A stretch of DNA of 32,500 nucleotides from Cristatella mucedo (GCA_009760855.2 WPIO01000075.1:1097501-1130000), one strand, 5' to 3'. Positions 18,530-28,390 are shown, counted from the first letter of the stretch. The notes: generated by a model from the letters alone, not told the origin. Numbers and translations are program-made.

Positions 18530-18605
18530 TAGGATTCGTACCCAGTCAGGACAAGAATCCGTGACGTCAGGCAGCGCTACTACCTAGACCGCTTGATCAG
18601 AGCAT
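18530..18605 (-). mobile_element. tRNA-like head (SINE or tRNA pseudogene)
   Basis: On minus it begins TGATCAAGCGGTCTAGGTAG, an A-box-like segment, and carries a B-box-like GGTACGAATCC (reverse complement of 18532-18542) about 40 bp further. The DNA beyond the B box does not match the main SINE body. It overlaps a TGACGTCA octamer at 18562-18569. Confidence 0.5.
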
Positions 18606-19881
18606 TTTCTTGACTTTAGCCCTTAACAGGGCGGAAAGTAGGAAAAATAAACTTTTGTCAAGCTTGGGGACCAAGTAATTATCGACCGGATATGAATTGC
18701 ATTTCCCTGGCTTAGCAGCAAACCAAGGAGGCATCGATTCTTTCGTCTCTGACTCTGCTTTGAGGATGCAGCAGCATAAAGCTGACTCTTGATTATCCAG
18801 CAGTGCTAGCCAAAGAGACAATCAAGCATAAACTGCTCTTCTTATAAGAACTCCGTGAACTAAGCGCTGACCCTCAGCCATTGATACTCTTGTAGGCTGC
18901 CAGACTGTCGTCCGATTAATCATTTGGATATAATAACTTCTTGATCTGAGCAGCTGCTCTGACTAATTAATGTATACCATGGCATTAGTTAGAACAGACT
19001 TCAAGCTGATGCTGCATCACAGGCAATCGCGAGCAGCCACATCAGCCAGTAGTGGGTGCCAGCTTGCGAACGGTCTGCTATAATCCACCAGATTAAGCTC
19101 TATGCACATGATTGGCCCTCGGTCCTCATGAAATCAAAGATGCTGCAAAGTTTGGCCCCGAGATCAGCAACATTAAAGGGTCTCTGCTGAGGCACTCGTC
19201 TAGTCGGCGGAAATCAGTGCACTCTCTCATGCACACCTTTGGTTGGTCGTGTGAGTGCTCTTTCTTTACTACACCTTTGCAAACGGTCACCGAGCAAGCA
19301 CCTGCAGCCAGCTCAATCTCCTCTAGGGAGGAGCGGAGTGGCTTTGCGACTCTTTTGGTGGCCATAAAACGCATTTTGCCGTTCGACTTAGGTGGCTGTG
19401 TCGCGGTTGCGAGGAGGAGGGCTCCCCGAATGTTTGAGCTGATGGACAGTGAGACAGCATGTAACAAGGTCATTTAAAGCTAGTACTGTTAGCTCTGTTT
19501 TGACAGCAGCCCTCTAGACAGCTCAATCCGGACAGAAACTCTCCGGATTGAAAGCCTGGGTCTGCATGGCTCTTCCCGGGTTGCGGCGGCAGCTTTCCCC
19601 TGCTCTCGATCCCATCGGTCGTTCTGTATTTTCAAGTCAGAGATGGCTACCTTATGCCGCGATTTTTATTTACGGGTATCGATAGCCTCCGATCCTTGCC
19701 CCCTCGGGTACCAGCTGACAATGTATTTCGGGAAGGCTTAGTCAGGACTCTTGCAAAGACATATTGCTTGTACTTCCTGATTTGCGGGCTCTATATTTTA
19801 GTTCCACTTTTTCCTATTGGCCGCCGACCTAGATTAAGCATCTATTTCTGCCGGCATGCCCAGACATGTCGTTGACTGCTG
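18606..19881. other. Unassigned stretch with two antiparallel ORFs
   Basis: Overlapping open frames of 121 codons (19112-19477, plus) and 115 codons (19126-19473, minus) occupy the same 350 bp. Neither has a motif I know. The minus one is somewhat gene-like in composition (KPLRSSLEEIELAAGACSVT, then DECLSRDPLMLLISGPNF). A plus ORF at 19654-19875 is hydrophobic in its middle part (CLYFLICGLYILVPLFPIG), compatible with a membrane segment but unsupported otherwise. I call none of them a gene. Confidence 0.35.
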
Positions 19882-19899
19882 CCCCCCCCCCCCCCCCCC
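19882..19899. repeat. Poly-C tract
   Basis: A homopolymer C run of about 18 bases. Confidence 0.95.
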
Positions 19900-19932
19900 T
19901 TTAAAGCCTGGTGAGCCACAGTGTAGCCACAA

Positions 19933-19997
19933 GATGTTAGCTACTCTTCGTCGTTGCAAACATCAAGAGTAGCTAGCATCTGAGAGTAGCTAACATT
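19933..19997. repeat. 16-bp inverted repeat with a third, direct copy
   Basis: GATGTTAGCTACTCTT (19933-19948) pairs with AAGAGTAGCTAGCATC (19965-19980) at 15 of 16 positions across a 16-base loop. GAGAGTAGCTAACATT (19982-19997) is a further copy of the right arm. The loop sequence CGTCGTTGCAAACA is repeated directly after it as CGTCGTTGCGAACA. The function is unknown. Confidence 0.8.
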
Positions 19998-20244
19998 ACG
20001 TCGTTGCGAACAGGGACAGCAGCCAACTTTTTCCGATATTGAAATCGTGCCAGTAATAGGAAGTTCAAGATAGTGGCCACCATATGTACTCAGGGAACGC
20101 TATGGCCTGAATCCGAAACCCTTAAAAAGGTAAACCAAAAATACGTGCCAGTCCTAAAAACTAAACTCCCTAAGCCCTTCACAAAAATCATAAGTGCTAA
20201 ACGGAAAAGATCTCTCAAAATGGGTTATTCAATGTAAATTTAAA

Positions 20245-20300
20245 TAGCCGCTGGCTAGCATGTTGAACTGCCGGCTATGAGCATTGAGCCCACAGCAGCA
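20245..20300 (+). mobile_element. tRNA-like head (weak)
   Basis: CTGGCTAGCATGTTGAACTG (A-box-like) is followed about 30 bp on by GCATTGAGCCC (B-box-like, 20281-20291). No body match to the main SINE family. Confidence 0.35.
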
Positions 20301-20518
20301 AGTTGGCTGTCTCTATGCACAAACGAAGCTGCATTCATTGCACACTCAAGCAGTACCTGTCCTCCTACATGGGCCGAGGCAGGGTGGATCAATGCCGGCC
20401 CAGGCAGGCAGTGAGTACGACCTGCTCATTCACAGTGCATCGGCTGCTGACATCAACAGCGACGTTTTGCTTACGTCAGCATCGACATTTTGCCACCAGG
20501 CAGCTTGGTTGGGCTATG

Positions 20519-20820
20519 ATATAATAATAATAATAATAATAATAATACATTTGTACAGTGCCCTCAAAAAACTTAAACTTTTTCTAGTGGCTTTACATTT
20601 GCTGCAAAGAAAGCACGATCGAATGGTTAGCTATAGCCTGTTCAATGACAACAAGCGTGACATGGTTAGAGGTGATGTGCACTGGGTCAGCATGCAAGTA
20701 CGATTAGTGGCAGAATGGACGGGGTTCAGCTCGCATAAGCGCACAAAGTACGAATCACATGGACCCACTAAATGCTGTTTAAATAGATGCGTTTTTAGCT
20801 TGTTTAGCTTTCTTTAGTTG
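20519..20820 (-). mobile_element. Main-family LINE 3' UTR and tail
   Basis: On minus it begins near the ORF2 end (AAGAAAGCTAAACAAGC, then ACGCATCTATTTAA), then TTTAGTGGGTCCATGTGATT, the LINE 3' UTR with CTAACCATGTC, TTTGCAGCAAATGTAAAGCC, a hairpin with several changes, and ends in a pure (TTA)n tail. The order matches 17711-17999. It is a 5'-truncated insertion. Confidence 0.85.
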
Positions 20821-21767
20821 AAGAAAGCTTCTTTTTACAGATGCAGGCAGCCGGCAGGCTGACTTCAGCAACCCGGAGCAACCACGCAGGCATCCGGGTG
20901 CCTGCACCACTGCAGCTGCTGCTGCTGCAGAGGCTGCTGCCACAACTGCTGCCAGATGCTGGTGGCCGGCAGCGGCTGCTGCTGCTGCCTTCCAGTTTTA
21001 AGGCATACTTGTGCGCATGCTGCCCGAAAGCTTTTTTGTTGCTAAGGACACAGCGCTACTGAGTGCCATTGTGAGCACCTGTAAATGAATCCTTTAATCC
21101 TCAGCAGACGAGTGGATTTGCATTATGCCTCGGGTGGCTTAGCTGAGCTGCTCACACAGCAAGTCGAGCGCAAGGCGGCTGAAGAGCCGATCGGCGGCAT
21201 CTCAGGAGCAGCATCGACGTGGCCCTGAGGCCCCGAGGCCCCGAGGCCCTTAGCCTGCCTGCCTGCCTCCCCGATGCTTTCCTTTGCTCGCTGCCTGGCA
21301 GCCGCCACAGCGACCCTCCCTCTCCTTCTTCCCCCTCCTCCACTGCTGCTGCTGCTGCTGCTGCTGAAGCGTGCATCGTTTGCCCATAAAGGGGCAGACA
21401 ACTGCACTCCAGCTGCTAGCTAGCCAAGCGCGACCGTGTGGCTGGAGGTCGGCACGCAGGCGGGCGGGCTGCAGGTGGCGCGAAGTGTAAGTGTGAAAAG
21501 ATATTGCGCAACAAACGCTTCGGTTCGCTTTCGAAAGCTCACAGCCCAGCCTCGCACGTAGTGAACCGGGCGACTGTGGGGGGGGGCATGAAGTCAGCCT
21601 CTTGAAAGGTGTTGCAGTTACCGGCTCACCACTGAGGACAGAGCACCATGTCCTGCATGACACATCGCTCCACGTATCGCTTTCCTGCTTCGGGCAGCAC
21701 TTCCCGAGCTCTCTTCCCTGAAGCGATAGGCAAAGAGGATCACTTGGCAGGAAACCTCCACGATGAA
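20821..21767. other. Unassigned GC-rich stretch with CTG-rich patches
   Basis: CTG/CAG-rich segments occur at 20910-20990, with a (CTG)8 run at 21343-21366. GAGGCCCC is repeated around 21228-21250, followed by GCCTGCCTGCCTGCC. A weak tRNA-like A box (GGTGGCTTAGCTGAGC, about 21129) has no convincing B box. A minus ORF at 21250-21897 crosses the 14-bp minisatellite and the CAG run, and I do not consider it a gene. Confidence 0.4.
21343..21366. repeat. (CTG)8 microsatellite
   Basis: Eight perfect CTG units preceded by a C/T-rich tract. Confidence 0.95.
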
Positions 21768-21826
21768 AAAACCATGGAAACCAAACCATGGAAACCAAAC
21801 CATGGAAACCAAACCATGGAAAACCA
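21768..21826. repeat. 14-bp minisatellite (CCATGGAAACCAAA)n
   Basis: About four units, each containing the palindrome CCATGG. Open on both strands, giving METKPWKPNHGNQ-like and FPWFGFHGLVSMVW-like translations that are by-products of the repeat. Confidence 0.93.
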
Positions 21827-21984
21827 AAAGAGGCCTGGGCCTGGGTGGCACTCGCCTTCAGGCACCCCCAATAAGTTGCAGGCTCTGGAAAGATCAAGGT
21901 TGAACCCCGAGGGAGAAATACTGCTCACACGCCTCAACCGGGCCCCACGCTGTCCCAGCCTGGCTGCTACCACTGCTATTGCTG

Positions 21985-22062
21985 CGACTTTGGCTTTGGC
22001 CACGGGGACTCACACTCGGGCACTGAGACACTATTACTCCTGCCCTACCACTGAGCTCCCAG
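21985..22062 (-). mobile_element. tRNA-like head with a textbook A box
   Basis: On minus it reads GGGAGCTCAGTGGTAGGGCA, very close to the A box of many tRNAs, and about 40 bp later CCGAGTGTGAGTCCCCG, a degenerate B box. The 3' sequence is CAG/CTG-rich and unlike the main SINE. It could be a tRNA pseudogene or another SINE family. Stem pairing was not verified. Confidence 0.5.
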
Positions 22063-23144
22063 GTGCTTCTTTGCGGAAGCCTTGGAGGGAGAACCGATGT
22101 AATGCTTACATGAAGAGTGCATGCAGAGTAACTAGTTGGTGCACACTTTCAGTTTGAAGATGTGCTCATATATGGAGGCAGGCCTTGCTGACTTCTGGTG
22201 ACTTATATCACAAGAAATGGATAGTTATGTGCGGTAGAATATGATGATGCAAATTTAGCTTAATCCCGTGGTATTTTTCTGGCTGCAGTGTTTATAATAA
22301 TAATGATAATACCATTGTTAATTATAATAAGCCCTACGTGTAGCTATCTATAAGTAATTATTCCCTATTTTGGCTCTTGACAACTCACTGCAAGACAAGC
22401 AATTACTTGTAGTCGATTAAAATGCAAGGTATTTTGCTTAGGCAAGCATGCAAAAGCACACCAAAGACTCGTAGTGGCCGGTTAGTAGGACTCCCTTATA
22501 GCAGCTTAACTTAGCTCAGCTAAGCAAAGCACACAGGACAAAAAGGCAGGTCTGCTGGGGCACTATACAAAAGCAAGTCTTTCTGCCGTTAGTCACGACG
22601 TACATGTGGCATTCTCATAGCCTTGGCAAGGTCTCACAGGTGTCGTGATATTTAGCTCGCTGTATCGCTACATCGAGCTTCTTTACTTATGCTACTACTG
22701 TCTCAATGCGCAGCTACAGAGAACTCTCGTGCTGCTCTGCATTGACTCACTGACTCCTGTTTCCTATGCTTCCTAGAATGGTTCTAGAAGTTTTTCTGAC
22801 ACCTTTTTGCTTTGCCAGCGCTTTCGGCATGCCCATGGGCAACCGCTTATTGAGGGGGTCATTGTCATTCATTTCTGTGCGAGCTCCCTTCCGTCAAACT
22901 AATCTGCCACTGAAATCAATTCTCCGAGAAGGTCGGACAATTTTGGGAAAGCCTGATGAATATCAGTTAACGGTTGGATTAATCGTCGATGGGGTGATTC
23001 ATCCGATTCGATTTGATTAAAGTAGGGTCGTCGATTGACATGTCTTGGCTCAAAAAAATAGTTGAAAAGTCTTTCGTGAATTTCACAACTACCAGATTAT
23101 ACCACTTTTTTTATGACCTGATGGCGCTTCTCATCGTCGAGTCG
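22063..23144. other. Unassigned stretch
   Basis: A plus ORF of 84 codons at 22766-23020 (PMGNRLLRGSLSFISVRAPF, then LVDGVIHPIRFD-like residues) has no known motif. Small (TAA)n-like tracts at about 22295-22330 are not attached to a recognisable LINE tail. No gene called. Confidence 0.4.
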
Positions 23145-23600
23145 CCGGATGACTTTAAGGCTCACCGATCATAGCTCACTTGTAGGCTCCGCCACTTTAT
23201 CGCTCTGAATCTGCTACTCAACCAGCTTTACCTTGGTGCCTATCACTACGACCTCTGACCCTGATCGTCTAGCTGTCCCTCTGAACAACCTCCAATCCTT
23301 TGGTGATGGTGCCTCCAGATCATATGCTTCCAAAGCCTGCAGCTCTGTCTCGGCTGACATCAAGATATTCACTGCTTTGACGATACATTCAAAGAAACTA
23401 AAATATTTTCGTACTCCTTATGGCACTTGCTCCATCCGTGCATATCGTCGACTTTATGCACTTCTTGTTTCCTGCAAGGTATTACCGCTAGTACGCTGGA
23501 ATTCTACCTTTCCTACCTATGCTATAAGCCAATGAGGAGACTTAGTTCTTTGAAAGTGTTATAAGGATATACTAAAAATAATATTAATGCATTAATAGTG
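23145..23600 (+). mobile_element. Decayed LINE C-terminal fragment
   Basis: Around 23235-23300 two frames give SDPDRLAVPLNNLQSFGDGA, then SRSYASKACSSVSADIKIFT and SKKLKYFR. This corresponds to the LAVP-FGDGAF-SYASKAWNSLP-DIK-FKKKLK block of CR1/L2 ORF2. Upstream (23145-23235) the sequence resembles the preceding DFK-L-Y block but is full of stops. The tail at about 23530-23600 (GACTTAGTTCTTTGAAAGTG) resembles a LINE terminal hairpin followed by AT-rich sequence. Confidence 0.7.
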
Positions 23601-24374
23601 ATAGCAATAATGTTTATTGTTGTTATTAATAATACTATTATTACTGGCATTACTATAGCTATGTGTGAAGAAACAGCTGTCTTGGTGCATACTCTTGACT
23701 ATGCATAACATTCACACAATTGTGTTTCAGGTGTGGAACCTGCTAAGGCGAAGTTATCTTGAGTGCCGGTAGCGTGCTGCACGCTAGTTAAATACTAAGT
23801 GCTGTCTACCAGTTTGCCCGAAAGGCTGAGGGTGTTAACACAGCTGCACTGAGGGGGGGTGGAGGCACGTGACCTTCCGGCTTAAGCAACCTTGCTTTTG
23901 TGCTGGCATATCTGAAGCCACTCACACACACAAGCTCGCGTCAAGGTCAGACATCGTTTCAACTGGATACGTGGCCGGCCACAGGCCTGAAATCGCACTT
24001 GGGTTTTGGGTCTGCACGACAGTACCAAAGGCTTACCTCGACGACGCCATTTCATGGGTGCCAACCATATTAGAAACATCATCAAAGTCCCTCTCACAGG
24101 ACATTGCAAACCTCGTCCTCAAATTTTTAAAGAGCTTTCATCGGGCACTAATCTCTGCCCCTTGCTCCAGCACTGTCAAGCATTCTGCAGATTCACACCC
24201 CTTACAGTTGCCCAGGCCCGATAGAACTATTTTCTTGGCATAACCTTCTTTTGAGCGATGTCATTGTTTCAACTTCAAGAAGTTTCGTCGTGGAACAGTT
24301 GCTGGTCGTGGAGGGAGGGCGACACCGCAGGAGGCCTGCTTGCCCGGTTGACCTCTAGCTGCCTGGCTGGATAG
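23601..24374. other. Unassigned stretch
   Basis: Starts with (ATT)-rich sequence that may belong to the LINE tail. A plus ORF of 124 codons at 23869-24243 and a minus ORF of 75 codons at 23882-24109 overlap. Neither shows a known motif. Confidence 0.4.
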
Positions 24375-24430
24375 CTGACTAGCTCGGAAACCGAGACACT
24401 CCCTGGGCACTCAGCTCTAACCACTGTCTC
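24375..24430 (-). mobile_element. tRNA-like head (A box strong, B box weak)
   Basis: On minus CAGTGGTTAGAGCTGAGTGC is a good A box (about 24406-24425 reversed). The following GGTTTCCGAGC is a poor B box and unusually close. Probably a fragment of a SINE or tRNA pseudogene. Confidence 0.35.
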
Positions 24431-24869
24431 CAACTAATCGCGAGGCCAACTTGTTGGCGGTCACCGTCAACTGCAGACTGTAGAGAGCCTTTCGGCGATC
24501 TCGCAGCAGATCCATCCAGCGCGCCCTCGTCCAGCGAGGAATGAGGCCGTGAACAAGCACGACCTCACGATCTCACTCCTGCTGCTGCTCAGGGCTGCCG
24601 TGCAGCTCAGCTAATCGCCTTGTCCAAATTGCATCCCGGCTTTCCGGTCCGGTCGTGCTTCGGCTGGCCGTTCCCAGTGGAATTTAAATCATAGGTCGAC
24701 GGGGCTCAAGTTGTTTACCCTCAAAAGCGATGCACCACTAACATCGGTGCCTGGGACCTGCATAGCTGGGGCGGATGATGGGAAGGGGGTCGTACGTGTC
24801 ACGTGCCCAGCCAGCTTCCTTTCCAGAGTAAACGATTTGCCGATACAGCGCATGTTGCCTCCGGCATGT
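24431..24869. other. Unassigned stretch
   Basis: GC-rich, no recognised element. Only a 64-codon ORF without motif. Confidence 0.4.
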
Positions 24870-25010
24870 TACCTATGCTTGTTGGCACTGTGCATGTTAC
24901 GCTAACCTCGAGGCCAGGCTTCCTTTACAGCATATTCAAAGTGTCCGTAGAAAGAGATAAATTTCTCTGAGGGAACTATGCAAATGTATCGTTGTCATTG
25001 TCATTATTAC
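24870..25010 (+). mobile_element. LINE 3' end with internal deletion
   Basis: ACCTATGCTTGTTGGCACTG, then TGCATGTTACGCTAACC, resembles the 3' UTR of the main LINE (GTGCTTATG, GCTGACACTGTGCATGC, CACTAACC). After a deletion the terminal hairpin follows (GTAGAAAGAGATAAATTTCT, CTGAGGGAACTATG) and a short TTG/TCATT-type tail. Confidence 0.65.
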
Positions 25011-25194
25011 ACTAGTGAGCCCGTGGACTCGCTCCGCCGAGTCATAGTAGAAATATCATACTGCTCATAAGCTCTGTACATAAGCATGACCTAAGTGCGC
25101 CATCTTGCCTCGTGACATAAGTCCTCCATCTTGCCGACTGAGGAAAGTGTGTACCGGGTGAAGGACGTGACGTGAGCTTTCTCTCACTTTGATT

Positions 25195-25566
25195 ATTCGG
25201 GATTCAGACGGCACCTGAAACACCACTGAAATAATGCTTTCCTAGTGTAACCAACAGCATCCTAAGCAGCAGCCGATACCCGGAATGCCACTGCCCCAGC
25301 GCTGCTAGATCTATCAGCTGCCTTCAACACCATTGATCACGTTGTCCTATTAGAACTAGTGTCCCTGTAATTCGACCTGTATGTGCTTATGGGTGCTGAC
25401 ACTGTGCTTGCTGCCACTAACCGTACTCGCATGCTGACCCTGTGCATGTCACCCCTAACCGTGTTATTGCTGTTGTTTATTGAGCACACTACCACTAAAC
25501 ATTCGATCGCGTTTCGTTAGCAGCAAATGTAAACCGCCAAGAAAGAGATTGAGCTCCCTGAGATCC
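25195..25566 (+). mobile_element. Internally deleted LINE: RT motif A joined to 3' UTR
   Basis: 25195-25358 encodes, with stops, GFRRHLKHH (from the usual GFR--HSTETAL) and then NATAPALLDLSAAFNTIDH, VVLLEL, which is RT motif A. At about 25359 the sequence switches directly to the LINE 3' UTR (GTCCCTGTAATTCGACCTG, GCTGACACTGTGCTTGC) and continues to the hairpin, stopping in GAGCTCCCTGAG without its right arm or tail. Everything from motif A to the ORF2 end is missing. Compare 1-403 for the first half and 17751-17950 for the second. Confidence 0.8.
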
Positions 25567-26022
25567 ACATCTGCCGGGTTGGTAGTCCGGTGGGTTGGTC
25601 TGGGACAGGGTGGGTGTAAAAGAGAGAAGGAGATAAGCTAGACTGCCCCAGCCTGCACCTTTTAGCTGACCTCTCTAATAGCAGTGGCTAGGGGCAACCA
25701 CTGACTGCCTTGGCAGCTGCCATTTGGAGGCTCCTATCGGACTTCCGCCGGCTGATGTGACAGGAAGCAGCTGCTGTCCTGTCTAGCAGGTTGCCTGGCA
25801 GCACCTGATCCACCCGCTGCCACAACAAGCTGTTTCGGGCTGTTGGTGTCTGGTGACACCGAGGTCCAGGCATCAGCTGCTCAGTCTTCGGTGTTCTTGG
25901 ACTACAACTCCAGACTACGACTGACCAGACGCACAGCATAAGGAGGCTCTGCAGGCTGGCTAGCGCTAAGAAGCGCTCACTAGTGAGCGCACCACCGCAT
26001 TCGCGCACATTCGAGTGCACAC
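25567..26022. other. Unassigned stretch
   Basis: No recognised element. A minus ORF of 110 codons at 25688-26020 lacks motifs. Several short GC-rich palindromes (for example CTCACTAGTGAG at about 25977) occur. Confidence 0.4.
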
Positions 26023-26058
26023 GCAGCTGCAGCAGCAGCAGCTGCTGCTGCTGCTGCT
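26023..26058. repeat. CAG/CTG palindrome
   Basis: GCAGCTGCAGCAGCAGCAGC followed by TGCTGCTGCTGCTGCTG. The CAG and CTG halves are complementary, so the segment can fold into a near-perfect hairpin on either strand. Confidence 0.9.
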
Positions 26059-26187
26059 GAGAAGCAGGCGATCCGAAAGAAGCAGCAGCAACAAAGCAGC
26101 TCTGCCAGGAAGCCGCAGGAGCTGCAGGAAGAAGCTCGAGTGATCGATCTCAGCGATCTATCGTGGGAGTCGGCTAGCTCGGGCGAC

Positions 26188-26260
26188 CGATGGCCCGGTG
26201 GTCTAGACCACTCTGTAGACTATGCGGCTGATGGGGGAGGGGCTGAGAGATCGAGCATCA
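26188..26260 (+). mobile_element. tRNA-like head (weak B box)
   Basis: GATGGCCCGGTGGTCTAGAC is a good A box. About 45 bp on, GAGATCGAGCATC is a poor B box. It is followed directly by the main-family SINE on the other strand. Confidence 0.4.
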
Positions 26261-26296
26261 GTCGCCAACCGTACGGTGGGTGCATGTAATATGTAA

Positions 26297-26462
26297 TACT
26301 AGCTGATTTAACAGCCTCTTTTTGTATAGCGACAGAAGAGCCTTTACGGCTATCACCACCGCTTGCAGTAGCGATAAAGGATCGCCCACCGCAGGATTCG
26401 AACCCATGACCTCGGGGCCGAGGTAATGAAAAGCAACCGCATATCGCCTGCCTGCCGGGCAG
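26297..26462 (-). mobile_element. tRNA-derived SINE, best-preserved minus copy
   Basis: The B box GGTTCGAATCC is perfect (reverse complement of 26394-26404). The head reads GGCGATATGCGGTTGCTTTT then CATTACCTCGGCCCCGAGG. The body is GCTACTGCAAGCGGTGGTGA, TAGCCGTAAAGGCTCTTCTG and TCGCTATACAAAAAGAGG, with the end CTGTTAAATCAGCTAGT. Head and body match 12378-12540 with only scattered differences, giving the best estimate of the family sequence in the window. Confidence 0.88.
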
Positions 26463-27013
26463 CAGCTGCAGCAGCAGTGGATGCTTGTCTTTCTAATGTC
26501 GGTCATAGCTGGATAAGGCGGGATTTTGGTAGTAGCCAAGGTGTGCAAAGTTGACCGGACAGTAAAGAGGAATGGCTCCGAAATGGCTGCTGCTGCTGAG
26601 GCATGCTGGTGCTTGCACGTAAAACAGCAATATAACCGGATGAGCGAGAAGGTTTCTGTTTTCGAAGCAATATGTCATATTTCGAAGTCATTTGCAATGC
26701 CATAGAACATTTGCATCTGAACTGGGTCAGTGCCGGTTCGAAAGCGATGAAAATGAGCATGCACAGGCCTTGGTGACCACTTGTTCGTGCCGGTAAAGTC
26801 TACCCAGTGCACCCCATTGACCCCGACTGACCTCACTGGAAGCAACGGTTCCTTTAAGACTAGGCAGTAAGAGATCCTCGACAATGCGACCGAAAGTTTA
26901 ATGCTTACTACATCGATGCCATTAGAGTTCTTACAGTGCTTTTTACCATCTACAGCAAAAAAACCAATGGTTTTTGCACGTGTGCAATGATAATATAGTG
27001 CGATTGCAGCAGC

Positions 27014-27015
<2 letters not shown>
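26463..27015. other. Unassigned stretch
   Basis: No gene or known element. Short minus ORFs without motif. Confidence 0.4.

Positions 27016-27084
<69 letters not shown>
27016..27084. repeat. (GA)n microsatellite
   Basis: Uninterrupted AG dinucleotides, a perfect polypurine tract. Confidence 0.97.
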
Positions 27085-27088
<4 letters not shown>

Positions 27089-27344
27089 ATCTCCTTGTTA
27101 GCTACTCGACACACGGTGGAAAAGATGCGATGCAGGTATAAACTGATAAGCTAAAATAGCTTGCACAGCTGCAGTGCAGCTGCATCAGCTGGCTAAGTGT
27201 GACTCATGTGGACGGAGGAGCAAAGTGCTGTAAGAGGCAGGCCGGCGTTTGGTTGCATTTCAAATACAGACAATACTGGAAATGCCGTGACGCCAATGAG
27301 TAGTAAAACCCAGGGTATGACTGCTTGGCGACTCAATGTGCTGT

Positions 27345-27395
27345 CTTCAAACATTAGTCAGAGGCACCGCTAAAAGATCCGCATCAGAGGAGCTG
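27345..27395 (-). mobile_element. Very short LINE C-terminal remnant (tentative)
   Basis: The minus strand encodes SSSSDADLLAVPLTNV, similar to SDPDRLAVPLNNLQ in the LINE fragment at 23245. Homology ends immediately after. Short enough to be chance, though the match covers a characteristic LINE block. Confidence 0.4.
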
Positions 27396-27521
27396 CTTGA
27401 CAAAAAGTCGGCGCAAGAAGCAGATTGGTGAGTCGAAGGGAGACCATGACTAGACCTAGATGGGAGTGATAGGACCGTATGAAGCTGTGGGCATTCCGTT
27501 GGGGAGCCCATATAGATGAAC

Positions 27522-27809
27522 AAGAGAGGGACAGAGACGGAGAGAGACAGAGACGGAGAGAGACAGAGACTGAGAGAGACAGAGATGGAGAGAGACAGGG
27601 ACGGAGAGAGACAGAGATGGAGAGAGACAGAGACGGAGAGAGACAGAGAGAGACGGAGAGAGACAGAGATGGAGAGAGACAGAGACAGACAGACAGAGAG
27701 AGAGAGACAGAGAGAGGGAGAGAGACAGAGACAGAGAGAGGCAGAGAGAGACAGAGAGAGGCAGAGAGAGAGACAGACAGAGAGAGACAGACAGACAGGG
27801 AGACAGAGA
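27522..27809. repeat. Complex polypurine-rich repeat (GAGAGACAGAGACG)n
   Basis: Irregular mix of GAGAGACAGAGACGGAGAGA and shorter GACAGACAGA units. It creates long open frames on both strands (RDRDGERQ on plus, SLSLSVSLC on minus) that have no other support. Confidence 0.95.
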
Positions 27810-28390
27810 ACCAGTCCTTCGTGGCCGTTGTGACGGTCATGACAAAGCCAAGGGAGGGGGTAGGGGCTAAGTTGTGCACCATCTGTGGGCTCTGATAGCA
27901 CAGACATGCAGACCTGCAATGGCAGAGTTACTGAAGTCTCCAAGAGATGACAAATTCATGAACAGCCTCTCCTAAACATTTACTTAGCCCATCTCGGTTT
28001 TGAAATATTCCCTGCTAAAAGTAACCAGACTCATTAATGAGGCTGATGCATGCCGATCATCTAGGTAGAGGGCATTTGGAGCAGGCCAAACAGATTTCAT
28101 GCAGAGGCCATGCTTTCATGGACATGTTTTTGGCAGAGCCTTTGTTCAGGGTTGAGCTTTCCGTTTTTTGGAGAGATACTTGGTTTGCTCATACCTACTG
28201 CCCTAGTCTAGTCCATCGTTCGGCTTGAGAAATTTGGCGTCCATTCAGGGGTGATTGTGGACAATGCAAGCTGCGAGCAAGTGAAGTGAATTTGAGCTGC
28301 TGAAAGGTACGGGAGGATCAATGTTCAGTTACAGAGGCGTGTTACCTGCATCGAAATAAAAAGCTTGGGTGGTGCTTGGAGATGACATTG
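27810..28390. other. Unassigned stretch
   Basis: No gene or element recognised. Confidence 0.4.

Noticed and set aside
19112-19477. Overlapping plus and minus ORFs as a host gene
   Set aside because: Both strands are open over the same interval, no motif is recognised, and no splice structure or start context decides between them.
27347-27943. 198-codon Ser/Leu-rich minus ORF
   Set aside because: It is a by-product of the GAGACAGA repeat. Its C-terminal end is a LINE scrap.
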